From contig CAXQZU010000045.1 of the NCBI GenBank assembly GCA_964228555.1, positions 1 through 64,000 on the forward strand: a stretch of 64,000 bases of DNA, in the 5' to 3' direction. A program made the position numbers and the translations under genes. A model generated the notes under the pieces. It was not told where the DNA came from. It saw only the letters and a list, made by a program, of their open reading frames with translations, and did not search any database. Every line of letters begins with the position of its first letter. The first letter of the stretch is position 1. Source of the stretch: CAXQZU01 sp964228555 (lineage in GTDB: Bacteria; Planctomycetota; PLA2; JAEUHO01). Shown here piece after piece: positions 44,799 to 51,361 of the stretch.

Positions 44799-46100
44799 TC
44801 AGCGCGCACGGGAGGCGACGAGGCGCCGGTGGCGCAAGGGGGCCTGCAGCGCCAGCAGCGCCAGCGCGGTGGCCATGACCCGCCCGCCCGACTGGCGCTC
44901 GTAGGTGCCCTCGGGCGGCCAGGAGCCGCGCGCGCAGCCTTGCGCCTCTTGCGCGGGCAGCAGCGCCGCGCGCAGCGCGGCCCACCAGTGGGTCCATGCG
45001 GCGCCGCCCCGCTGGAAGGTGCCCACGGTCCCGTACCACCACGCGTACACGGACAGGTGTCCCACCTGCACGCGCACGCGTCCACGTCCGGGCACCTGCA
45101 TCGCGCGGAAGCCCACCTTCCAGGCCGGCGGCCGGTCGTGGAGCAGGCGCAGGTGGCTGCCGTGGCGTGACGATGCCGTGCCCACCTCGAGCAGCTCGCG
45201 CAGCGCCACCGCCGCGTGGGCGTTGTCGCGCGTGGGCGTGTAGCCGTAGGCGCGCCCGTCCAGCAAGTAGGCGAGGCGGCCCTCCTCCTCCTCGAGCGTG
45301 CCCAGCCACGCCTCCACGCGCGGTGCGAGGTCGTCCGGGAGCGTGGCCCCTGCGTCGCGAGCCGCCAGCAGGGCGGGCACGACGAGCGCGGTGGTGGGCA
45401 CGTCGCTGCCGCGCCGCATGGGGGCCGCATAGCCCCACGCGCCGTCGGGCTGGCGTCGTGCGAGCAGTGCCTCGCAGAGGCGCGCGATGGCGGGGGTGAA
45501 GCGCCCGCGCGCTTCCAGCACCTCCGCCTCGGCCAGCGCCTCCAGTGCCAGCGGCTGGCCCCAGGGCCCCGCTGCGGACGCCAGCCGCGCGAGGCCCCGC
45601 TCGAGCGCACGTGCCGCGGGCGTGTCGGTTCCGGGCAGGTGGCCCGCGCCCAGCAAGGCCAGGCAGCACATGGCCGAGATGGGCTCGTCGAAGGGGCACG
45701 GCACGTCCTCGCCGTGCTGGCCCCGGCCCGTGCCCGTGCAGGCCGTGCTGCCCGGCTCGCAGCGAGAGGGGAAGCCGTCGGCGTCCCACAGGCCGTCCTC
45801 GCCTTGGTGGCGCAGCAGCCAATCCACGCCCCGGCCGATGGCCGCCAGCGCCTCGGGCGTGCCCCCGTGCCGCCGCCAGGCCTCGGCGCGTGCGGCCGCG
45901 TCCCGAGGTGCCACGAGGCGGGGCGCAGGGCGTGCCCCTGGCGCCGGCGCATCGCAGAGGGCTGGGCGCAGCCCGGGCAGCGCGCAGGCAGCGCCCAGCA
46001 CCACCATCCGCGCCGCACGCGCCAAGGCGGGCAGGCGGGCGGGGGCCAGGCGGGGCCGGTGGGACTGCGGGCCTGCCGGCGGCGGCGTGGCAGGGAGCAT
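44799..46100 (-). CDS. Secreted prenyltransferase/squalene-cyclase-like toroid protein
   Basis: 433-residue protein with a basic N-terminus and a hydrophobic stretch (about 32-50, MVVLGAACALPGLRPALC) that looks like a signal sequence; the second Met (residue 32) could be the true start. The mature part has repeated helix-turn units of the terpene-cyclase/prenyltransferase alpha-toroid: AIGRGVDWLLRHQGEDGLWD, LCEALLARRQPDGAWGYAAP and NAHAAVALRELLE. The cyclase D-x-D-D motif was not seen, so an enzyme is unlikely. Similar secreted proteins are common in planctomycetes and uncharacterised. Confidence 0.75.
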   Translation of the reverse strand: MLPATPPPAGPQSHRPRLAPARLPALARAARMVVLGAACALPGLRPALCDAPAPGARPAPRLVAPRDAAARAEAWRRHGGTPEALAAIGRGVDWLLRHQGEDGLWDADGFPSRCEPGSTACTGTGRGQHGEDVPCPFDEPISAMCCLALLGAGHLPGTDTPAARALERGLARLASAAGPWGQPLALEALAEAEVLEARGRFTPAIARLCEALLARRQPDGAWGYAAPMRRGSDVPTTALVVPALLAARDAGATLPDDLAPRVEAWLGTLEEEEGRLAYLLDGRAYGYTPTRDNAHAAVALRELLEVGTASSRHGSHLRLLHDRPPAWKVGFRAMQVPGRGRVRVQVGHLSVYAWWYGTVGTFQRGGAAWTHWWAALRAALLPAQEAQGCARGSWPPEGTYERQSGGRVMATALALLALQAPLRHRRLVASRAR

Positions 46101-46106
46101 GGCCCC

Positions 46107-46112
46107 ATCCTA
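46107..46112 (-). promoter_or_regulatory. -10-like TAGGAT upstream of the toroid gene
   Basis: TAGGAT on the minus strand ends 6 bases before the ATG at 46100, leaving no leader. This also favours the upstream ATG over the internal Met at residue 32. Confidence 0.4.
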
Positions 46113-46243
46113 GGAGATGACACGCGAGGATCGTGTGAGACCCCGCGTCCAGGCTACCGTGCCTGCGTGGCCACCGGGGGGTCCGGTGCTGCGCACGGCA
46201 CGGAGAGCCGTTCGCGCCACGCTGGAGACGGCTGCGGCCGGGA

Positions 46244-46873
46244 ATGAGCATGGACAAGCAGGAGATCGCCTCGAAGTACCTCGACTTCCTCTCGCAGGAG
46301 GGGTTCCGTCCCTCGGTGGACGAGGACGGGGACGTCACCTTCCGTTACGAGGGTGGCTTCTACGGGATCCTGATCGATCCCAAGGACGTCAAGTACGTGC
46401 GCCTCGTGTTCCCCAACTTCTGGTCCATCGACAGCAAGGACGAGGGGGACCGCGCGTCGCGCGCGTGCGTCTACGCCACCGGCAAGACCAAGGTCGCCAA
46501 GGTCTACACGGTGCGCGACAACGTGTGGGCGGCCATCGAGCTGTTCTGCCCCAGCACGGAGGCGTTCCAGGCCGTGTTCCCGCGCTGCATGGGCGCGCTG
46601 CGCGCCTCGGTGAGCAACTTCCGCGAGTACATGACGCTGGGTGACGAGGCGCAGGCGTGGCAGGAGATCGCCCCCGACGCCGCGCCCGGCGGCCCGCACG
46701 AGCCGGGCCTCGAGAGCGGTCCCAGCGATGGCGACGACACCGGAGGCGGCGCCGACGACGCCTCCCACGAGGACCCGCCGCGCGAGGGACGCAGCCCGGA
46801 TGGCACCGATCGCGGCGAGCCGGGCCCGGCAGGCCCCGAGGGCACGGACGGCGCAGGCCCCACGCAGGGCTGA
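46244..46873 (+). CDS. YbjN-like domain protein with acidic disordered tail
   Basis: 209-residue protein. Residues 1-135 resemble YbjN/type III secretion chaperone-like folds: DKQEIASKYLDFLSQEGFRP, DGDVTFRYEGGFYGILID, RLVFPNFWSID and ARASRACVYATGKTKVAKVY-like strands. Residues 140-209 are Gly/Asp/Glu/Pro-rich and probably disordered. Proteins of this fold often bind partner proteins; no function can be assigned. A TACCGT box lies at 46155-46160, giving a leader of about 80 bases. There are two in-frame ATGs (MSM) at the start. Confidence 0.75.
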   Translation: MSMDKQEIASKYLDFLSQEGFRPSVDEDGDVTFRYEGGFYGILIDPKDVKYVRLVFPNFWSIDSKDEGDRASRACVYATGKTKVAKVYTVRDNVWAAIELFCPSTEAFQAVFPRCMGALRASVSNFREYMTLGDEAQAWQEIAPDAAPGGPHEPGLESGPSDGDDTGGGADDASHEDPPREGRSPDGTDRGEPGPAGPEGTDGAGPTQG

Positions 46874-46900
46874 GCGGCCGGGCCGCGCGCGCACCTCCCG

Positions 46901-46940
46901 CGCCGGCGGGCGCTGGATGCGCGCCAGCGGGCGCTGGATG
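46901..46940 (+). repeat. Two 19-bp direct repeats abutting the tRNA-Cys 3' end
   Basis: CGCCGGCGGGCGCTGGATG (46901-46919) recurs at 46922-46940 with one change (G to A at base 5). The second copy covers the last bases of the tRNA CCA end. Read on the minus strand, it also forms a CCAGCG-CC-CGCTGG hairpin (46924-46937) directly after the tRNA, which may be a processing or termination signal. Confidence 0.6.
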
Positions 46941-47012
46941 GAGGTGCCGCCCGGAATTGAACCGGGATAGACGGATTTGCAATCCGTTGCCTAGCCATTC
47001 GGCCACGGCACC
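46939..47012 (-). tRNA. tRNA-Cys (GCA), CCA encoded
   Basis: On the minus strand the 7-bp acceptor stem GGTGCCG/CGGCACC, discriminator T73 (typical of tRNA-Cys) and a genomic CCA are all present. The anticodon arm ACGGA-TTGCAAA-TCCGT gives anticodon GCA. T-arm CCCGG-TTCAATT-CCGGG is perfect. A TTGAAT hexamer at 47025-47030 lies 12 bases upstream and could be a -10 box. Confidence 0.97.
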
Positions 47013-47172
47013 AACGCGCACCTCATTCAAGCAGGGACCGTGTGCCGGGCAAGCCCGTGCGGCGAGCCGTGGTGCAGGGCGGGATGGTGCAGCCCTGCAC
47101 GGCGGCACGCGGCCTGCGGCGTCACGCCGCGCCGGGGCGCGCTGCGGTACAGTCCGCGCGCCGCGCGCGCGC

Positions 47173-47260
47173 GGGCGAGTGGCGGAACGGCAGACGCAGG
47201 GGTCTTAAAAGCCCCGGGGTGCAAGCCCAGTTGAGGGTTCGAGTCCCTCCTCGCCCACCA
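47173..47260 (+). tRNA. tRNA-Leu (TAA), CCA encoded
   Basis: Acceptor stem GGGCGAG/CTCGCCC with discriminator A73 and genomic CCA. The anticodon arm GGGGT-CTTAAAA-GCCCC gives anticodon TAA. A long variable arm and the T-arm GAGGG-TTCGAGT-CCCTC support a class II tRNA. TACAGT at 47148-47153 is a plausible -10. It is divergent from tRNA-Cys; the 160 bases between hold nothing else recognisable. Confidence 0.97.
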
Positions 47261-47346
47261 CCTGCAGTGCCGGCCACCTGGACTGCCGGCCAGATGGAGT
47301 TCCGGCGTCCCACGGCGCGAGCACGAGCCCGCAGCACCGCCGCGCC

Positions 47347-48426
47347 TCAGCGCGGCATCCACGACACCGTGACGTGCATGATCGTCCAGTAGGGGAAGGC
47401 GTCCTTGCCCAGCACCAGGTGGAATGCGGAGAGCGCGGGGTCGTTGCCGAAGCCGTAGGCCCACACCAGCGCAGCCGCCATCACGAGGCCCAGCAAGCCC
47501 AGGTGCAGCGTGTTGAAGCCGGCGGGCGTGCTGCGCATCCACGACCACGAGAAGGCCTGCGGCGGGGGGCTGGGGGCTGGGCGGCGGGCCTGCCCGGCCA
47601 GCACGAACACGTACCAGGCCGCGACGTGCAGGGTGACGATGGCGTAGGCGCGGCGGTTGACGAGGATGTCGAACAGCAGCACCGCCAGGATGCCGCCGTA
47701 GACGACGAGCATCGGGCGATGGGTGCGCAGGAAGGCGCGCAGCCCGCCCTCGTGGTGGCGCTCGATGCCCGCGCGCCAGCGCGCGAAGCCCAGCAGCACC
47801 AGCGCCAGCGGCAGCAGGCCGATCACGGGCACGAGCGACTCCGGCGCCCAGCCCAGCAGCTGGTCGGTGTAGCGGCGCGCGCCGCCGATCCGGAAGCCCG
47901 CGCCCACGCTGAACACCGCCAGCACCACGCCCAGCGCCAGCAGCGGGATGCCCAGCAGGTCGCGCCGCGTGCGCGCCGCGTCGCCGCCCCGGGGCAGGTC
48001 GCCGTTGGCCTCGTAGAAGAAGGCCTGGTCGCGGAACTCGTGCACGAGGAAGTAGGTGAAGAACAGGGCCTTGGGGATGGCGGCCTTCACGCCGCCTGCG
48101 TCGTCGAACATCCAGCACAGCCCGGCGCCCAGGGCCAGCAGCCCGGCCAGCCAGCCCCAGGAGGCGGGCCGCTGCATGGCGCGCGAGGTGCTCATGAACA
48201 GGATGGCGACGAGGAAGTGCGCGAGGCCCACCATGCGCATGGGCGTCTCGGCGGGGTGGTAGACGAAGCCCGCCTCGCGCGAGGGCTGGCCGGCCGTCCG
48301 TTCCAGCCACTCGATGCCATGGAACAGCAGGATGCTGGCCACGACGATGGCCAGGGCCCGCAGCCAGTTGCGCTCGGTCACCGTCAGGCCGCGCGCGGGC
48401 GGGGTGATGGCGAGGGCGGCCGTCAT
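47347..48426 (-). CDS. Polytopic membrane protein of unknown function
   Basis: 359-residue protein with about nine hydrophobic segments, starting MTAALAITPPARGLTVTERN. Polar loops carry conserved-looking motifs such as FLVHEFRDQAFFYEANGD (about 130-150), GIERHHEGGLRAFLRTHRPM and, near the end, LGKDAFPYWTIMHVTVSWM. The clustered His, Glu and Asp near membrane boundaries could be a metal or redox site, but no known family was recognised. TACCCT ends 7 bases before the ATG. It is divergent from the selenoprotein gene. Confidence 0.78.
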   Translation of the reverse strand: MTAALAITPPARGLTVTERNWLRALAIVVASILLFHGIEWLERTAGQPSREAGFVYHPAETPMRMVGLAHFLVAILFMSTSRAMQRPASWGWLAGLLALGAGLCWMFDDAGGVKAAIPKALFFTYFLVHEFRDQAFFYEANGDLPRGGDAARTRRDLLGIPLLALGVVLAVFSVGAGFRIGGARRYTDQLLGWAPESLVPVIGLLPLALVLLGFARWRAGIERHHEGGLRAFLRTHRPMLVVYGGILAVLLFDILVNRRAYAIVTLHVAAWYVFVLAGQARRPAPSPPPQAFSWSWMRSTPAGFNTLHLGLLGLVMAAALVWAYGFGNDPALSAFHLVLGKDAFPYWTIMHVTVSWMPR

Positions 48427-48433
48427 GGCGGCG

Positions 48434-48439
48434 AGGGTA
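48434..48439 (-). promoter_or_regulatory. -10-like TACCCT upstream of the polytopic membrane protein
   Basis: TACCCT on the minus strand ends 7 bases before the ATG at 48426, consistent with a leaderless transcript. Divergent TATGCT (48484-48489) faces the selenoprotein gene. Confidence 0.4.
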
Positions 48440-48511
48440 CACGCGGCGCACGCAACCGGGGCCCGGCTCGCGCGTCGTGGGGGTATGCTCGGCCTACCCC
48501 CCGGAGGCCCC

Positions 48512-48748
48512 ATGCGCATCCGCATCGAGTACTGCACCGCGTGAGGCTACGAGCCCAAGGCCGTCGGTCTGGCGGCCCTCCTGCTCGAGGAACTCAAGCG
48601 CAAGGTGAGCCTGCTGGAGCTGCAGCCTTCCAAGGGCGGCTGCTTCGAGGTCACGGTGGACGGCGACCTCGTCTACTCCAAGCTGGCCACGGGCGAGTTC
48701 CCGGACCCGCAGGCCGTCCTCGCGCAGGTGGCGTCGCGCGGGCGCTGA
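48512..48748 (+). CDS. SelW/Rdx-family selenoprotein, UGA codon 11 read as selenocysteine
   Basis: 78-residue thioredoxin-like Rdx/SelW protein if the in-frame TGA at 48542-48544 is read as selenocysteine: MRIRIEYCTA-U-GYEPKAVG. This gives the family C-x-x-U redox motif at residues 8-11 after the first beta strand. Downstream the same frame continues with the family pattern, including SLLELQPSKGGCFEVTVDG and GEFPDPQAVLAQVA, and ends at TGA 48746. GGAGG lies 4 bases before the ATG and TATGCT 22 bases upstream. A SECIS-like hairpin follows the UGA. If UGA were a true stop, only a 10-residue peptide would be made. A Cys-to-stop mutation is the main alternative. Confidence 0.88.
48559..48577 (+). 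promoter_or_regulatory. Bacterial SECIS-like hairpin after the UGA
   Basis: GGCCGTC (48559-48565) pairs with GGCGGCC (48571-48577) in seven base pairs (one G-U), closing the loop GGUCU (48566-48570). The stem begins 14 bases after the UGA, and the loop starts 21 bases after it. Bacterial SECIS elements have a short stem with a G in the first two loop bases about 16-37 bases from the UGA, so the fit is good. SelB would bind here to deliver Sec-tRNA. Confidence 0.8.
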
Positions 48749-48785
48749 GGCGCCCGCGGGCCGTGCCGGTGCGGGAGGTGTCGCG

Positions 48786-49151
48786 GTGCTAGGCCTCCGC
48801 GCATCCCGTCCCCTGCGGCCTTGGGCGATGGCCGGCCTCGTCGTGCTGGCCATCGGCCTGCTGCACCTGGGCCTCGCGCTGGTGCTCACGCGAGGGGCCC
48901 GCGCGGAGGTCGCTGCGCTGCGGGCGCGCTGGACGGAGGCCGAGCTCGAGCAGGCCCGTGCGCCGGGGCCCGCACCCGAGTCGCTGGGCGCTGGCTACGC
49001 GGCCTGGATGAGGGCCCGCGACCTGCACGCCGACGCGCAGCAGCTGGCCACGCGGCAGGGACATGTCCAGTGGCTGCAGGCTGCGCTGGCCGTGTCCTTC
49101 GCCGTGCAGGCCGTGGCGGTGGTGGCCCGGCTGGCCCGCGCGCCGCGCTGA
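48786..49151 (+). CDS. Small two-TM membrane protein, unknown
   Basis: 121-residue protein from GTG, 37 bases after the selenoprotein stop. A hydrophobic segment (about 13-35, AMAGLVVLAIGLLHLGLALVL), a charged helical middle (RARWTEAELEQARAP, MRARDLHADAQQLATRQG) and a second hydrophobic segment (about 95-117). The Ala-rich bias makes homology hard to see and no family was recognised. It could be cotranscribed with the selenoprotein, in which case it is a candidate partner. Confidence 0.6.
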   Translation: MLGLRASRPLRPWAMAGLVVLAIGLLHLGLALVLTRGARAEVAALRARWTEAELEQARAPGPAPESLGAGYAAWMRARDLHADAQQLATRQGHVQWLQAALAVSFAVQAVAVVARLARAPR

Positions 49152-49172
49152 GCGCGTGCGCCGCGCGCCCGC

Positions 49173-49532
49173 CTAGGCGGCGATGACGTGCCCCTCGAGG
49201 GGCACGCTGCCCGGGGCAGCCGCGGCCACGAAGCCGGCCACCTCTGCCACCAGCACGCCCTGCAGGCGCTCGAGGAAGGAGCGACGCGACTCCCAGTCCG
49301 TGAACTTGGCCTGCGCCTGGTTGCGGCGGCCGGCGTGCGGGTAGATCGGAACCTCGACCTCGGTGCTCTCGAAGAACTTGCCGGCGTCGTCCACGTAGTT
49401 CGTCGCGGACAGGCGCAGCACCAGCGGGCCGCCCAGCGCCTTGAGGCGGCTCACCTCGCTGCCCTCGTAGGTGATCTCCCAGCGCAGGAAGTGCGTGGTC
49501 GTGTCGTCGTGCAGGGTGACGTCGGCGTGCAT
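49173..49532 (-). CDS. Hypothetical 119-residue cytoplasmic protein
   Basis: Start MHADVTLHDDTTTHFLRWE. Beta-rich with RWEITYEGSEVSRLKAL, PLVLRLSATNYVDDAGKFFE, then STEVEVPIYPHAGRRNQAQA and a C-terminal helix (SRRSFLERLQGVLVAEVAGF). Codon usage matches its neighbours, and the alternation of charged and hydrophobic residues looks like a real protein rather than a chance frame. No family was recognised. TAAGGT ends 7 bases before the ATG. It is convergent with the small membrane protein and lies 49 bases after the TPR gene. Confidence 0.65.
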   Translation of the reverse strand: MHADVTLHDDTTTHFLRWEITYEGSEVSRLKALGGPLVLRLSATNYVDDAGKFFESTEVEVPIYPHAGRRNQAQAKFTDWESRRSFLERLQGVLVAEVAGFVAAAAPGSVPLEGHVIAA

Positions 49533-49539
49533 GCGCGTC

Positions 49540-49545
49540 ACCTTA
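49540..49545 (-). promoter_or_regulatory. -10-like TAAGGT upstream of the 119-residue gene
   Basis: TAAGGT on the minus strand ends 7 bases before the ATG at 49532, with no room for a ribosome-binding site. Leaderless candidate. Confidence 0.4.
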
Positions 49546-49581
49546 CGCGATGGGCCTGCGAGGCCAAGCCGTGCGGGCGGG

Positions 49582-50877
49582 CTAGAGGCATCCACCCTGC
49601 GGGTCGCCGGTCTTGCGCGCGCGCTCGGCAATCACGGCCTTGCGACGCTTGGCGCCCTCCCGTTGCTCCGTCCGCCAGGCCTCGCCCTTGGCCTGCCACG
49701 CGGCCATCTCGGCCTCGCTGGCCGGCGGCTGGTCGGGAGGCACCGGGCCCCCGGCGCGGGCGTGCGCATTGAGCATGTAGTCCAGCGTCGTGGGGCAGTC
49801 GGGATCCAGCGCGAAGGCCCGCTCGAAGGCGGCCAGCGCTTCCAGCGGGCGGTCCTTCTCCTCGTAGGCCAGCACGCCCAGCCAGAAGGGGCCCAGCGCG
49901 TCGCGCGGCCACAGCGTGCAGAAGCGCTCCAGCTCGGCCTGCGCCTCCCTCACGAGCGCTTCCCGCTCCGGCCCGGGGGCCATGCGCCCGGCCTTGAGGC
50001 GCAGGCAGTTGCCCAGGCGCAGCCGGGCGCGGCCGAGGTCGGCCAGCATCTCGGGCCGGTCGTTCCAGCCCTCCTGGAGGCGCAAGGACTGCCGGTAGAG
50101 CACGATGGCCTCGTCGTAGTTGAACAGCTGGGCCACCATCAGGCCCAGGTGGTAGGGCCAGGCCGGATGCTGCGGGTCCTCGGCGCACAGGGCGCGGAAG
50201 AGGTCGGCCGCCTCCTGGAAACGCTCGTCGCCGGCCAGCGTCATGCCGGCCAGCGCCCTTGCGCGCCGGGCGCGCGCCAGCTTGCCTGCGCGCCGTGCCA
50301 GCGCCTCGGCGGCCTGCTGCAGCCGCAGGGCCTCGGCGTGGCGGTCCTCGACCACCAGCATCGCCGCGTGCCCCAGCAGGGCCTCGTAGTAGAGGAGGTC
50401 ACGCTGCTCCACGTGCAGGCCGGGCTCCAGCGCCTGCATGCGCTCCAGCGAACGCACCGCCTGGTCGGGCCGCCCGGTCAACCGCACCTCGAGCACGGCG
50501 CGCAGGTAGTGGAGGCGCGGGTCCCGCTCGCCCAGCCGGGTGAGCGCGGCGTAGCGCTCGAGCCAGTGCAGGCCGCGGTCCACGTTGCCGGCGAAGGCCG
50601 CGAGCAGCACGCCGCGCCCGGCGACGTCGAGGTTGTCAGGGCACAGGTCGCCTGCGCGATCCAGCAGGGCCAGCCCGCGCACGGCGATGCCCTGCGCCTT
50701 GGCGTCCTGGCCGAAGCGCGCGGCCTGCTCGGCCTCCGTCAGCAGGCCCTGCGCCTGCTCCAGGAGGGGCAGGCAGGCCGCGTCGTCCGCCCGGGCCGGG
50801 GGCGCCCACGGGCCGGCCAGCACGGCGGCCACGGCCGTACACAGGACCCAGCGCAAGGAGGCGGGGAGCACGCGCAC
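49582..50877 (-). CDS. Secreted TPR-repeat protein
   Basis: 431-residue protein with an N-terminal signal peptide (MRVLPASLRWVLCTAVAAVL then APPARADDA, cleavage near residue 30). The start codon is GTG. The mature protein is made of TPR-like helix pairs, for example FQEAADLFRALCAEDPQHPAW, NYDEAIVLYRQSLRLQEGW and RPLEALAAFERAFALDPDCP. The C-terminus is charged and ends DPQGGCL. A periplasmic scaffold role is likely but unproven. TAGCAT ends 6 bases before the GTG. Confidence 0.8.
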   Translation of the reverse strand: MRVLPASLRWVLCTAVAAVLAGPWAPPARADDAACLPLLEQAQGLLTEAEQAARFGQDAKAQGIAVRGLALLDRAGDLCPDNLDVAGRGVLLAAFAGNVDRGLHWLERYAALTRLGERDPRLHYLRAVLEVRLTGRPDQAVRSLERMQALEPGLHVEQRDLLYYEALLGHAAMLVVEDRHAEALRLQQAAEALARRAGKLARARRARALAGMTLAGDERFQEAADLFRALCAEDPQHPAWPYHLGLMVAQLFNYDEAIVLYRQSLRLQEGWNDRPEMLADLGRARLRLGNCLRLKAGRMAPGPEREALVREAQAELERFCTLWPRDALGPFWLGVLAYEEKDRPLEALAAFERAFALDPDCPTTLDYMLNAHARAGGPVPPDQPPASEAEMAAWQAKGEAWRTEQREGAKRRKAVIAERARKTGDPQGGCL

Positions 50878-50883
50878 GCCCGG

Positions 50884-50889
50884 ATGCTA
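50884..50889 (-). promoter_or_regulatory. -10-like TAGCAT upstream of the TPR gene
   Basis: TAGCAT on the minus strand ends 6 bases before the GTG at 50877. It supports the GTG as start and a leaderless transcript. Confidence 0.4.
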
Positions 50890-51060
50890 CGCGCCGGCGC
50901 CCGCCCGGGGCCGGCCCGCCGGGGTCGGGAACCGCGCGCAGGCAGGGTGCGTCGGCGTCGGGCCCTAGGTCCGGGATGCGGCCACCGAGGGCACGCCCCG
51001 CGTCCAGGGGCTGGCGTGCGCTTCCGCACGTCCGCCGGGCCGACCTGCGGGTGCTTCGTC

Positions 51061-51107
51061 CGATAAGAAAACGCAAGTTGTTGTAATAAATAGACTTACG
51101 ATCATCC
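51061..51107. other. AT-rich island in the 484-base divergent intergenic region
   Basis: The gap 50878-51361 holds no convincing gene. Within it 47 bases (51061-51107) are only about one-third G+C, in sharp contrast to everything around. The island contains several TAnnnT-like hexamers on both strands (TAGACT 51091-51096, TACGAT 51097-51102) and an imperfect dyad, CGCAAGT (51072-51078) against ACTTACG (51094-51100), 15 bases apart. An upstream activating or operator region for the lipoprotein gene is likely; a remnant of foreign DNA is an alternative. Confidence 0.55.
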
Positions 51108-51254
51108 ATGGACACAGATGGGTGGCACGGTCCGTGCATCCACGCCCCCGGCACCCCGTGCGGGCTGCGCGCGGGCCTCCGCCAGCGCGCAGCCCGCCCC
51201 GGCCTGCCCGGCGTGCGGCCGCAAGGCTGCGACCGGCTCTTGGACCGCTTCGGC

Positions 51255-51283
51255 TTGCGACTGGCGCCCGGCTTCCCTATAAC
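51255..51283 (+). promoter_or_regulatory. Sigma-70-type promoter for the 866-residue lipoprotein gene
   Basis: -35 TTGCGA (51255-51260), a 17-base spacer and -10 TATAAC (51278-51283) form the best consensus promoter in the window. Transcription would begin near 51290, giving a leader of about 72 bases before the ATG at 51362, which has GAGGAG as ribosome-binding site. This suggests strong expression. Confidence 0.65.
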
Positions 51284-51361
51284 CACGGCGTTGGCGCAGG
51301 CACCCCCGACCCCGGGGGCCCCCGTACGTCCAGCCTTCCCGGGCTGGCGAGGAGTTCTGGC

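Noticed and set aside
48512..48544. A 10-residue peptide ending at the UGA, or a pseudogene
   Set aside because: The frame after the UGA keeps the complete Rdx pattern and a SECIS-like hairpin follows, which neither alternative explains.
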